Positions 1 through 13,000 of a DNA stretch of 22,430 bases are shown here, in pieces; the stretch's first letter is position 1, and every line of letters starts with the position of its first letter. The position numbers and the translations under genes are program-made. Source of the stretch: Mnemiopsis leidyi (Eukaryota > Ctenophora > Tentaculata > Lobata > Bolinopsidae); NCBI GenBank assembly GCA_000226015.1, contig JH152952.1:149773-172202 (forward strand). Direction: 5' to 3'. The notes beneath the pieces were generated by a model that was not told the DNA's origin, searched no databases, and was given only the letters and a program-made list of their open reading frames with translations.

Positions 1-70
1 ACAGACAGACAGGCAGACAGACAGACGGACAGACAGACGGACAGACGGACAGGCAGACAGACAGACAGGC
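1..70. repeat. Tetranucleotide microsatellite (ACAG/ACGG)
   Basis: About 17 units of a four-base repeat, mostly acag with acgg and gcag variants, running off the left edge of the window. Confidence 0.95.
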
Positions 71-764
71 ACACACAAATTCAAATAATTCGGCTTTTTA
101 GTCAGTGAATAAATTATGCAATTCATAACATAAGTCAATAAGAATATCATATCAATAAATTAGACCATCGTAAGATCTAACATATCTTATCAATATCAGA
201 TAAAAGTTAATTGGAATACAAAATAAACGTCATTATATTACAGTCACGTATAGTACAGGTAAATCTTTCAGTTGCTTTATGGGAGATCACGCTTTTAATG
301 ATAATATAAATGATCAAATATTATCGCGCAAGTTAAGTGTACCGGATCGACTCTTGAGATGAAGCGTCTCAAAATTTTTAAGGAATGATCGTTCACTGAC
401 TTTCAAAGTTAAGTTAGCATGAACCGCCCATAGTTCAAATAAGTAACAAAAAGATCAAAATGTCTGTAAAATATGGTATGTAAGTATGTAAGTAATTAAT
501 TAAGAAGTATGGGAGTTTTAACTTCAATTATACGATGGAACTTTACTGATACTGATAGAACGGTTAGTTCGACAAAGTTGGGAGTAAAAATAAATACAAA
601 TCTCGCTGAACAGAGCTCATAGCCAAAGACTTTCAAACCAACTTTGGTTGTCATACTTTACACTCAAAATTCATTACGAAACCCTATTCCTCACCATAAG
701 TTAACTAAACCTAGTAAACAGGTTGAACATCGTTACGTAACGACTTATTTTATATTAACCATCA
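71..764. other. 3' flank or 3' UTR of the rootletin-like gene
   Basis: AT-rich sequence after the stop codon of the minus-strand gene. It probably holds the 3' UTR. A minus-strand ATTAAA (plus TTTAAT near 294) is a possible but distant poly(A) signal. No gene is supported here. Confidence 0.5.
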
Positions 765-1002
765 TCAAGCTAGGGTTAGTCCAATGGGCGACCTACAACG
801 CAAACACTTTAACTCCTTATTGTCCACCTCTAGCCCACTTGTAACATCCTGATTGGTCGAGCTCTGGTCACGTGTCACACGTTCTCGATCCTGATTGGCA
901 GATCTGCCGTGGTCGCTATGGTGACTGGACGATGACCTGTCTTCGGTCCTCTCGGTAATGTTTGACAGATCTTTTTTCACTTCTTCGCTCATAACGTTAG
1001 CC
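765..1002 (-). CDS. CROCC: Rootletin-like terminal coding exon 26 (residues 983-1061)
   Basis: 238 nt from acceptor CCACTTACAG to the TGA at 765-767. Encodes ANVMSEEVKKDLSNITER, then a Ser/His/Asp-rich polar stretch and ends CRSPIGLTLA. The phase matches exon 25. No close AATAAA is visible on the minus strand downstream. Confidence 0.65.
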
Positions 1003-4000
1003 CTGTAAGTGGTATACTGCATTGAATTTAATCAAAATCTAAGTTAGAAAACAATCGCACTTTTCTGGTATACTGCTTTATTCATTGAACACGATTTGCG
1101 GTAAATCACAATCACGTGTCAGATATAAAAAAGTAACTCTATCTGTTCACTTACTATCTCTGTACATTTACTAATTTTGTACACTTACTTTCTCTGTACA
1201 CTTACTATCTCTGTACACTTACTATCTCTGTACACTAACTAATTTTGTACACTTACTATCTCTGTACACTTACTTGTAAGGCGAGTCCCTATATCTCCAC
1301 GTTCTGCTAGGAGAAGGAGATCCGTTCCGTGTTGGAGATCTGTACCTGAGTTGTTTTAAGTTAAGATCTGTACCTGAGTTGTTTTAAGTTAAGATCTGTA
1401 CCTGAGTTGTTTTAAGTTAAGATCTGTACCTGAGTTGTTTTAAGTTAAGTTACCTCCTACTGATAGTGTCTAAAATTGCTGTTTTTTCTTTCTCATTCAA
1501 CTCTGTCTGTACATTTAGGCGAACCCTTTTGGTACACGTAAGCATGAGCAATTAATTGGCAATAGTGATAGGCTTCTCAGTTAGGATAAGTTGGTCTGCT
1601 TTCCCGGCTAACCCTTTGGTATCGTAAGTTACTCCATCTTAACTACTTTACTAATCGTTTGGTGGTCTACTTATCAGATTCACAGCACTATTATTGAATT
1701 GAGGGCGGTGTCAAAGCTGGATCTGACTTTAGGACCGATTTTGCAAATTATTACACATCAAGTCCTTAAAACGTGTCAAAAAGAACAAGAATTGCGGCCG
1801 CTTTAATTGTGTCAGGCGACCGCTTAATTTCCCGTATCATGCCGTCGCTTATATTCATTAAACTTTGCGAAATGAGGAATGAAAAAAGACAACCTCGTAC
1901 CAGACATAACTTTGGTTAGTTATAGGCAGGGTAAATGTACACTTAGAAACCTGATGGGTGACGTGCGGCGTCTGACTGGGGTAGAAGATTCATAGTGAGT
2001 CCTCCTGATAGGAGATATGGATCTTCTTCGTCTTATCGGGGATGTTCGGTAGCCGCTTCCTTTCTCCGGACTCATTACACTCCTTTCTGGAGACCTGCAT
2101 CGAGGAAATGGTTTCACGAGTGGTGAGGCTGGAAGGTTAGAGGAACAAACAGATACAGATCTGTTTTTTTGGGGAAGGGCCATGTGATATTTTGTAGTGA
2201 TTGCTTTGAATCCTTTAATAAATATAAATCGATCGCACCTAACTTCTCGTAGGTAAATCGCTGTCCTTATCAGAGAAAATGTTGAGCCTTCCCCAAGAAA
2301 ATAAGTTACAAGTTATAACAAAATAATCAATGATTTTCAGTGCACTTTCTCCTGTTGAGTTTCGATTTTGGCAAGAAGCTAGAAGACTGAACAATGGACT
2401 TGTGACAGATCATGTCAATACTCAATACATGACTTACCGATTTCTGACGTCTGGAGACCGAGTGTTCAAACGTTCTGGAGTGTCATTGTAAGACAGTCTT
2501 GTAGCTGGTTCATCCTGGGAATGACATTTTTACTAAGTTTCATTAAGTTTCATGGTGAGTTCCATTAAGTTTCATACTTTCATGGTGATGAATAACGAGG
2601 ATAATCTTGAAGGTTGAGCAAGGTAGCTATAATCTTTGACGAGAAGATATCCGTTCCAGCGAAAGTTTTGACTTAGAGCTGCGATTGTCGCGGTTACACC
2701 AGACCCTCGCAGATCATAGCTGAACGTTTCGTAAGAACGTTAGTAGTTAGACGGATATAATCGGCAACTATGACAAGTCAATCTTACCATTAATCACACA
2801 TTTTAACTAATATTCTGATATCCAAGACAAGTATGTAAAAACAAGAACCTGCAAATTGTATGTTTCGTTTAGAAGGCTGCGCAAATCTTTATTTTCAGCC
2901 GTCTTGTTTTCGATCCTATCTTGATATGATTTCTTTGTGGCTTCTTGACGATGAACTGTCACATTCAGCTGTGCAATCTGGAATTATCATTCGTATTACA
3001 CGAGTTAAAGCTAATACTTACACCACAAATCACGAAAACTTTCACAAGATGCTTATTTAATGATTATTGCACGCCAGTCGCATGTTGTCCACATGCCGAG
3101 CGCGCTCATGGCGCGCAAAAATTTTCAGTAACGATAACTTTCTTAGATCATAGATTTCAAATTCGGCGCTCGCGTCTGCAGCAGTTGTTCGCTTACAGCA
3201 GTTTCCTGTTGGGTCTCGCGCAAGCTTTTACAATGACCATTAATTAGCTAAGACTGCCCCTATAATTAAGCACCGAAAACAAAGGAATCTCAAACCAAAG
3301 TCTGAAGAATCACCTGATCCTGAAGCTCGTTGATCTTTTTCCTAAGACCCTCGCTCCGTTCCTGCTCCAATGTTACAATCCTATCTTTGTCTTGGACCAG
3401 CTTCCGTTCCCTGTCCAACTCAGACTTGTATTTTTCCTCCAGTCTCTGTATCCTGGTAGAAAAAAGGGACAGTTGTCATGGAAACCGTTGGGATAGGTAA
3501 CTATACTCTAATCACTTAAAGGCAACATCCTGGAGGGCCACGGGTGGCCAAGGATTTGATTGGCCAAGACAAGTCACGTGATGTGTCACGTGGCAGGCTG
3601 AAGGATCAACTATTGGGGAAATAGGAATTGGATCCTTAGTGCAAGCTTGCTCCATCTAATGACTTAAACGGTCCGCTAAAATTGTAATGCCAAGAAGAAT
3701 AATGTAATTTGTTAAATATAAAGCAGAATAAATCTCGTATGGGTCCGACGGGTATACTTGAACATGGTGAGCTGAATAAGTGAATAGTGGAACAAGCTGA
3801 CAATGGACAGCGTGCGAGAGTTTGTGGTTTATACAACTATACACAATACAACTATACATTATTAAAACGGCATGATTTGCTATGTTACATTTTAAAAGAA
3901 TGTGACCTTGCATGACAGTATTTGCCTGCTTGTTATTGACAAACTATCTAGTTTGCACGATTTAGTTTAAAAAAAGTCTTTTTAAACAAGGAATATTTGA

Positions 4001-7000
4001 AAGCAGCTTTCTCATGTTCAAAGTATACACAATAAGACGACGGTATATTACTAATTGTATAAATGTTACTACTTGTATACATGTTCTATTGAAAACATCG
4101 AGAGTATAGAAAATCGCCTTAGATCAAAGTTCGTATGGCCCTAAATATGCAGCTGTCTTAAGATCCAACCTCTGCTTCTCCCTACAGATAAAATAGCTTC
4201 TTACCTGTCTTTAGACCCGACTTCTGTTTCTCCCAACAGATATTCAAGTTTCTTCAATTCCCGCTTGTTCTTCTCAGCCTGCATCTCACTGCTGTTCATT
4301 TTACTCTCATAGTTCCTCACTGAGTCTTCCCGTTCTTTTAAGGCTTCCTAAAGATATAATCTTGTTTCTAAGCCTTCCCTTTTGTTGTGAAAAACAAAGA
4401 TTTTACAACCACGATTTAGCTTAGTTAAGTAAGCTGCAATGATTATGGAAAGGTAATTAGAATCGGCAACACAATGTTCAACGACAGCATCACAATGATG
4501 AATGACAGTATCACAATGATCAACGACAGTCTCACAGTTGTCAATGACAGCATCACAGTTGTAGATGCAGTATCACAGTTGTCAATAACAGTATCACAGT
4601 TGTCAATGACAGTATCGCAAGGATGAATGACAGTATCGCAATGATGAATGACAGTTTTACCTGTAAAGACAAAATCTGTTTCTCGTGGCTTGCTCGACTC
4701 TGTAGGTTAAGTTTTTTCTCCGTCTGTAAAGACAGAACACATTCATTAAGCTCTCGCTTTTCCCGCTCCAATGAGTTGACCTGAATATTCGCGTCTTGAA
4801 GATCCCAAGAAGTGGTAAAAATTTGCTCATAACTTCATAAGGTTTACTTTTAAAAGGTCCGAGAGACTCCACGAAACACTAAGTTACTTTCTCACTTAAC
4901 ATAACCCAAAATGTTGAAAGTAAAAACAACAAACTCTAGTTTTAAAGTCTACTCTAGTTTTAAAGTCTTCTCTAGTTTTAAAGTCTACTCTAGTTTTAAA
5001 GTCTTCTCTAGTTTTCCCCACCTTGCCGGTGAGACTAGAAACAGTGCCCTGTAGGTGCTTGTTCTCTGTAGTGAGCAGCTCTACCTTGTTGCTCTGTGTT
5101 CTCAGCTCGCTAGACCTCTGCTGGAGCGCCAGGTTGGCTGATCTTATCTGACCTACAAGTACAGCAAAACGTGAGGTAGTGTGAGGTCACGTGAGGGAGT
5201 GTGAGGTCACTTGAGGAAGTGTGAAGTCGGTCAATAAACCACTAACTAAAATTTGAACACAACCAAGACAAACATAACCATACCCTCAGCCTTAGTCCTA
5301 ACTAAAATTTGAACACAACCAAGAAAAACATAACCATACCCTCAGCCTTAATCCTAACTAAAATTTGAACACAACTAAGAAAAACATAACCATACCCTCA
5401 GCCTTAATCCTTGACATCTCGTTGTCAGTTGCTGCAGTTTGTAACTTCGTTATCTTGTCTTGTTGATCTATCAGCTTGTGGGACACTGCTTGCATGTCCG
5501 CCGTCATGTTGTTTATCTTCTCGTCCAGCAAGTCTTTGTCCCGGCGCCTGGGTTATAACATCACGTCAGAGCAAGTTACGTATCGTCTGAGAGCGAGTGA
5601 CGGCACGTTAAAGAGTTTGACGTCACGCCAAATAAACTATTTCAACTATTTCAACACTACAAATTAAGTACATTTATTGAGCGACAATGTCTAAGTAGCT
5701 GAGGATGAAGAAAATATTTCAACAATAATTTAAGCTCGTTTCATTGCCTCCGCCGAATAAGCGATTCTTTTAGAAGATCAAATATCGGAAATACCCAAAA
5801 TAATCATCCCAATGCTAGGCACAAGCATTTTTGTCCGGTCTGCCTCAAAAATAACTTACAAGTTGCTGGCTTCCGTGTTCACTGCTGAAAGTTTGGTTCT
5901 GAGTTCACTATTTTCTTCTTTGTGAGACTTAAGTTTCTTTTCCAGACTCGACAATGTGCTTTCCAAGGATGTTATTTTGTCCTGCAGATAATTTTTTAAT
6001 CAAAACTTTATACTTAATGATTTAACTAATAAAATTCAGTAAGTACGATTCCATTCCAGGATTTCTAAGTTGATATTTTTGGGAAAAAGACCTGAAAGCC
6101 ATAGCGTCAGATGTGTGAAGCTATTATATAAGGTTCGCAGTTCGCCTATCATAAGTGGCAAAAAATTATGAAAAGAGCGAGAAATTTGAAATGTTTGGAA
6201 ATTCGACAAAAGCTTTGATTTTACAACCTAGTAATCGAGTAATTGATATTCTCTGGCAGGTTTCTAACTTGAGAGACCAAGTCTCTCTTTAAAAAGATGG
6301 TAGAATTGTCCACCCTTACAATATTCCGTTAAATAATATCTAGCGGATCGTAAAGCAGGGGCCAGGGGATGCGTAGCAGTCAAAACAATTGTACAAACTG
6401 TGTACAGTTGTTTTGACACGCGACCTCCCTCCTGGCAAATTCTTCAGCTTGTGATCTAACCTGAGTAGCGTGGCGGGTTTTCTGGAGCTTGGCTACATTG
6501 GCCTGCAGATCTAACCTGAGTAGCGTGGCAGGTTCCTGGAGCTTGGCAACATTGGCCTGCAGATCTAACCTGAGTAGCGTGGCAGGTTTTCTGGAGCTTG
6601 GCTACATTGGCCTGCAGAGCTAACCTGAGTAGCGTGGCAGGTTTTCTGGAGCTTGGCTACATTGGCTTGCAGATCACTTTTCTCCTTCTCGCTCCGCTCT
6701 AGCGTCTGGTGGATGCTCTCCAACCGGGACTCCAACACGGCCTTCTCGTCCACCACATCTTTTAGCTGGTGGGTGTTTCGTCATTATTGCTTGTGTCATA
6801 CTTAGATACTTGTATGTTATTTTGATTACCTTAATTAATAGTTTATTAATAGAGAACGGTATTCGTGTGGATTGGATAAGTAACTCAAATTTGTTTTGAC
6901 GCGTGATAAAAACGGTAATGATTTGAGGAGGTTTCACAAGTTTGCTTTGATTTAAGAAACCTTCTTGCTGAATTAACTGTATGGTATGTACAACGTTTTC

Positions 7001-10000
7001 GAGACACATGCCAAGCCTAAAACCAAAAACAAATTTGAGACGAGTTTGTAATCTTACATGTTAATTACATGCAATGAGTTATTACACAAATTTATATTTT
7101 TCTGATCAGAAAAGCCAAAATAACCCAAAAAATGACCCCAGCCTTTAGAACCAAACGAACGGTTCTTGGCCTAAAATTGGACGCAGAATAGGAATGAGTA
7201 CGTCCCAGGGCCAAGAAATGCTTCTTCTATTTAAAAATTGAACCTTCTTCCGAAAAATTAAATTACCTTTTTCTGAGTAACTGTCGGAACTCGGAATGTA
7301 CTTAACCATGGTCCATGTCGATCGAAAATATCGCGTAGAATTGCGCAATCATGGTCTGAAGCCCTCAGAGAGCCCACAGAGGCGAATTTGCCAACCTTAA
7401 ATGTCTTAGGTGCAGCAAATTTGGAATGCTTGGTCGTTGAAGGGTAATCGTATGATCATAGATCTTGAGTCCAAAAAAGCGTCCTTATGGCGAATTTACC
7501 AACCAAGAGGGTCTTAGGTACAGTAAATTTGGGACACTGAGCCAGTGAACGGGACATACTTGACCAAGCTGTTTTAAAACTTTGCTTTTTTATAATCAAT
7601 TATCCTAAAATGTGATGAAATGATAGTGACGGAGGTTAAACACTGGGTCGGCTGAAAGTAAAACTGACGTTTTTGTGTACAAGAACCTACATTTGATTAA
7701 TAGGCAAAAGATTGATATTTTGGCTGAGAACTAATTGGTAGTAATATTTTTGTCGGAAACTGATTTTTCGGTCGAATGCAGTAGCGATTGTCCGGCACCA
7801 GCTTTATCAAGATGCCTGCAGATAGTCTGATCTTATACATTAAGCGTCAGGAATGTTGTCGGCGGGACAATCCCAGCAAATCTCCAGTAACATGTGCTGA
7901 TGAGTATTATTCGTCCGTAAAGCCGAGAAAAAGAAACTAGTGAACAGTTCTTGGCCAGAATAAACCTCTGACCTACCCAACAACCTTGTTTGTAAAGTCG
8001 AAAGTCGGAATATCGCGTGCAAGATTAGAGCTAGATGCTAATAGCATAGTTTCACAGCTGCAGTTGTAACATTGTTTGACAAGAAATCTTGCAGTTTCAT
8101 TTAAAATTAGTCCAAAAATACCCCCCCCCCCCCTTTGTAATGACGCGGGGGGTACTTTGGTTGTCGAACTTCCGTGCGTGTCGAACTTCCGTGGACCGTG
8201 CGTTTACCGCTAAGATTTTGGAATGAAAAAATTCGCTACAGATTTTGGAATGAAAAATTTGCTACACCGTGAAAATCTTCCACGCAGAGCAAGTAGAATA
8301 CTGTCGGCTGTCAGAAGGGTTATGTTTTAGAGTAGTTTTAAAGGAAAATAGCTTTTAGAACTGTGATCTGTATGTTACTCATTTTTAATTCGCAGTATTG
8401 TCACGAATACCTTTCTCTATAAGTTGAGCAATTAATTAGATCAAACCTGTCTTTCCAAACTGTGTCTCTCTGATTCGACTTGGTCTTTATGCTTCTTCAG
8501 CATGTCGTACCTAAAATAGCAAGATTCACCGGCTATTCTCGGGTTATTTTACCGGGTATTTTACGATCTACCTACTGCCTAAGATTTTCATTCAATTATG
8601 GATTAAACGAAAATATGTCTTTACAAACATCTACAGAAGTTAAATTTTCACAAGTGACGGCGGAATTTAGCGAGAGGGGAAAGAAAGCGTAGTTAATGAA
8701 CAAAATGCAGGGTCCATGTTGCTAATCGAATACCTAACCTAATCTGATAAGACCCTAAGAGTAATGATCAAAATACTGACAGTACTGACTTGGTAACCAA
8801 GCTGTCAATTTCACCGTGAGCATTGTCTCTCATTTTTCTCATTTCGCTCAGCTCATCTTCCTCTTCAGCCAACTTTCCCTGGGCGATTGATGTTAATAAG
8901 CGTATTGAAGAAATTGTTGAAAAATTGTTTTAAGCGAGTTCCTGAATCTTTGGCGCTGACTGTGCTTGTAAAGTCTAGTAAAACTCGTATTACTATCACC
9001 TTGAAGATAAATCACGAGCTCAACTTACGGGTGCAGAATATTTTGACTTTAGAATTGGAGATATGGAAATCTAGTGTCTGCCTGAGACCTAACTAGGCGG
9101 GCGGATTCTTGTGTTGTAAAACACATCACGCGCACGAGGTATAGAATTACATATAACACAAGATTATTGTGCCTCTGTACCGCGGACTGTATGAGGTCAT
9201 ATTTTCTTGTAATGCACAACTTTGTATCGCTTTTTTACTAAATTTGTTTGTCTGTGTCGAGCAAATAGTCTTGTTTATGAACAGCACTGATTTGTCTTTC
9301 TTTAGTTTGAATTTATTAAGTACAATAAATGCGAAAAATACTTGCACAATTGACCAAAGAAAAATAATTGACCAACTACCTTTACTGCTGTTTGAGAAAC
9401 AATCGTAGAAGTAGAACTATATTACAAACTTTATCTAAAATTTTCATAAGTACTGACTTCTGAGGTCGGTCTATAATACAAAAACTGTGCGTCAAGGATC
9501 CATTGTTAATTCAACAAAACAATAAAAATTAATTTAGAATAAATTCACAAAATTACTAAACTGTTACCACGGAAAAAATTTCAACATATTTTGCAGGAAC
9601 GCAATGGAAAAGGTGTCAGTTCTTATCAAGTTAAAGACTGGAGAACAAATAGATGTTCCAAAAGATCTCCTCATTTCCAACAGTCCAGTGTTTAAACACC
9701 TTTTTGTTGATCTGAAGTTCGACGAGCATGTGACAGATGACTTCTCACCAGAATCCGTCAAGCACTTCTTAACTCTCCTTGAAAATGAATCTCTAGGTGA
9801 CATCGAAAACAACATGTTCAGAGAAGTTCACAAACTGGGGTCCGCATTTGAAGTAGATTGGTTGAAGAAAAGCTGTCACAACTGGCTGAGGAACAAGATA
9901 GAGACTGCTTCTTCAATAGAAGATAAACTGTACTTGTTCGAAGAGTGCTGGTTCATCATGGACAAACTAAAGGATAGCGAACTTATGAATGATCTGGTTG

Positions 10001-13000
10001 GAGTTTTCACACTTAAAGACAACTCTCCATTGCTAAGACACTACTTGTCTGACATGAGCAAACTGGAGGAAGGTAAGATAGACGTGTTACTGCAACTAGG
10101 GGGAGGACACGTACAACTCTTTCTTGATATCATTCTCCACAATCTGCGTGGTCAGAACACACTGGGCCCCAAATTGAAATATGTTCTGGACAATATGAAC
10201 CTGGCAGCATGTTGTGAAATCAATGAGGAATTATACCTTGAAGTCATGGACACTATATCAGAACTGCCAGACACATCGTCAGCCGATTTGAGGATTGTTA
10301 ACAAATTGATTACCAACACGGCAAGACTGGTTAGATCTCGAAAAGAGGAGAAAAAGAAACGAACTATTGTGCTGTATGATATGGAGAAATTTGGGGAGCT
10401 ACTAAAAAGTTGTAAAACTGTGACTGACATTACCAGCGCTATCACTAAGGACCTAGTCACATCAATGTTTATGGTTATCGAACTTCTACTCTACGTTTTC
10501 TTTTCTAATCCTCCATCTCGTGACGAGCAGCAAATGTTTATCGCGAAGCTCGAACAAATATGCAGCAATAAAAAGTTGCAGAAAGTATCTCGATACTTTT
10601 TACACACCATCATATCAGCTCTAACCTTTTCCAACCATGCACAGTCTAAACTGCTTATAGAACAACTAACTGAGATAAAGCACCATGGGAACTTGTGCAC
10701 GAACACCGATAATGTTATTATAAAACGACATAAACTGATAACGGTTACAGAAGAGAAATATTACAAACACATGTTTATTTTCAGACATCCTCTATCAGCA
10801 ACATGCACTCAGTCTGATAGTAAGTGTGGGTTTATACTAGGATTCAGTAAACAAGAAGGTAATAAAACAATAAAACTGTGTGTAAACAAAGAAGAGTACA
10901 CAGACACTGGGATCCACCTCCATGATGTTATCTCTTCACAAGACATGTACTGTTATAGCTCATTTAGAGGTACATATGAAGGTAAACAGATAACAGTAAG
11001 AGGTAGGTGTATGTGGAAGAACTTCTGGTTACCTCACATTACAGACTGGAAGTACAGAGGAGAGTTTAATGCGTATAATGTGAGTGATTACCTTGTAGGA
11101 AAACGAAGATAACTTATTAAAGCCACTGTTTTCAGTTTTGCAGTTTTATTTCAACAAATATAATGAATGAAATTAGACAGAGTGTAATGTAGCGGACAAT
11201 GTAGTTGATCATATTGTAAAAACACGTAATATCATGATAAGGCGACCACAACTTTCTACCTCAAGTCCGATAACGTAACGTTTTGTGCCCCCCTCTGTTT
11301 GTGCCCCCTCCCCCCGCTTGTGTCCCGTAGCCTACTTTGACTCAGATGACGGCGGACGCAAGTTGCCATCGCAATTAGCGATCACATTATTGAAAAAAAA
11401 CCTGCAAGTTGTGATTGTATTATGTGTAGAATAATGGCAAGTTGTCACGACGTGTGTCTATATATAGCTAAATATAGCTGTTATTGATATTGATTACTTA
11501 AATTTACCTTGAGTCCGGTTATTTCCCTCTCTAGCAGCTGATTTTGATGGGCAGTTTCGTTTTTCTGATGTTCCAGATCGTCAAGCTGTCCTTGCAGCTC
11601 CCGAAGTGACTCTTCTAGAGCACTAAAACACAAGGATATATTTTTCAAATTCTTGAAAGGATTGCATGCTCCCGACGTGACTCTTCAAGAGCACTAAAAC
11701 ACAAGGATATATCTTTACAAATTCTTGAAAGGATTGCATGAGTCTACAAACAAAATAATAGTCTATAAATCTAAAAAAGCTTGGAGAGTGGATCTCACTG
11801 CCTCACTAAGCTCACCAAATCCTCTTCAACATGATTTTGTTCCCTAGCTCATGCGACTCAGTCACATTATCACTTGAAAATGTATATGAACCCTTTGCCC
11901 TTTGGTGAACGCAAGTAATAAGGCAAGTAATAGGCAGTGACGATTGGATACTGAGATAGGATCAGTTTGTCGACTTTATCGGCCTTTCGTGTAACCAAAA
12001 TGACATTTTCGTTCCACAGACTTAGTTCTAATTCCCATACCTTAAGGAGGCGAAGTCAGCTCCCGGAAGAAGGCTTACACGCAGGGCTCAAAGAAAGACT
12101 GGCAGATAATTAGGCAATTAGGTGATTAAGGGGTGTAATTAAGGTAATGAAAAGGTACTTACTGCATGCTGCCCCGGGCAGAGTCTAACTGGTCACGGTA
12201 CGAAGATTTATCTTTCTCTAACGATTGTATTCGTTCTGTCAGTGACTGGAGGGATTGATCAAGTCGTGTGAGATTTTCTAAACAATGACATATAAGTCTA
12301 ACAATAGAGAAAGGTATTTTAGGAGAGGGTCACAAACTGTTCGTAAAATGTAACACAATCGACCAGCAAAAAGTCAGGGCAGCCAATCAAAATCGAGCTA
12401 CGTTATGGAAACAAATTCATACGCTTTCCAAAAATTGCCTTTTTCTATCAAAAATTAGAAGTTGTAACGTTTATGAGACGTGAATTCCTTAATTCCTTAT
12501 TTTGATGCAGTATTTTTCACGTGCAACTTCAAACAGGAAAAGAAATACAAATAGCACAACACCATCCAAAATCTGCATGTTAAAGTATAGAGTAAGGCAA
12601 ATACACGATATCGTAAAATTATACGGTATGTAGCTCTACAATCAACAACTAAACTAACTGTAGATCTACAACTAACACTAACTGTAGATCTACAACTAAC
12701 AACTGAACTACAGATCTACAACTATTAAATAACCTTCTGGCATTCCCTCCACTTGAATTAAATAACATATCTCAACCTATCACAGAATCACAGTATATTA
12801 AACTTAAGCAGACACGTACACGGACTCGATCTAAGCATCGCGGTCCAAACATAGTAACCAGCCAATCATCGAGCTCCAGGCATGGTAACCAGCCAATCAT
12901 CGAGCTCCAGGCATAGTAACCAGCCAATCATCGAGTTCAAAACATAGTAACCAGCCAATCATCGAGCTCCAAGCATAGTAACCAGCCAATCATCGAGCTC

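Larger units (their letters stand above)
6766..8446. other. Intron 14, no gene seen
   Basis: 1.7 kb with no convincing coding sequence on either strand. It contains a diverged direct repeat (about 7381-7422 and 7489-7532), a 13-C run at 8121 and short direct repeats at 8160-8275. Confidence 0.55.

Noticed and set aside
644-844. Plus-strand open frame of 66 codons
   Set aside because: No domain, no promoter or splice support, and it overlaps the terminal exon of the minus-strand gene.
2438-2450. A 13-nt microexon (TSEI) linking exons 22 and 24
   Set aside because: A longer exon to 2514 in another frame has a better acceptor, keeps both phases and encodes the same Ser/Pro style as its neighbour.
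2945-3247. Plus-strand open frame of 100 codons
   Set aside because: Antisense to exon 22 with no recognisable features; composition looks random.
4781-4805. Upstream extension of exon 19 reading DLQDANIQ
   Set aside because: It looks coiled, but the only upstream AG in reach has a phase that does not match exon 18.
6461-6620. Copies at exon 15 read as three tandem microexons
   Set aside because: The intervening segments are 13 bp, far below a workable intron, and reading through breaks the frame.
8887-9096. Plus-strand open frame of 69 codons upstream of the BTB gene
   Set aside because: No domain or start context. Its position could suggest a 5' exon, but nothing links it in frame to the BTB gene.
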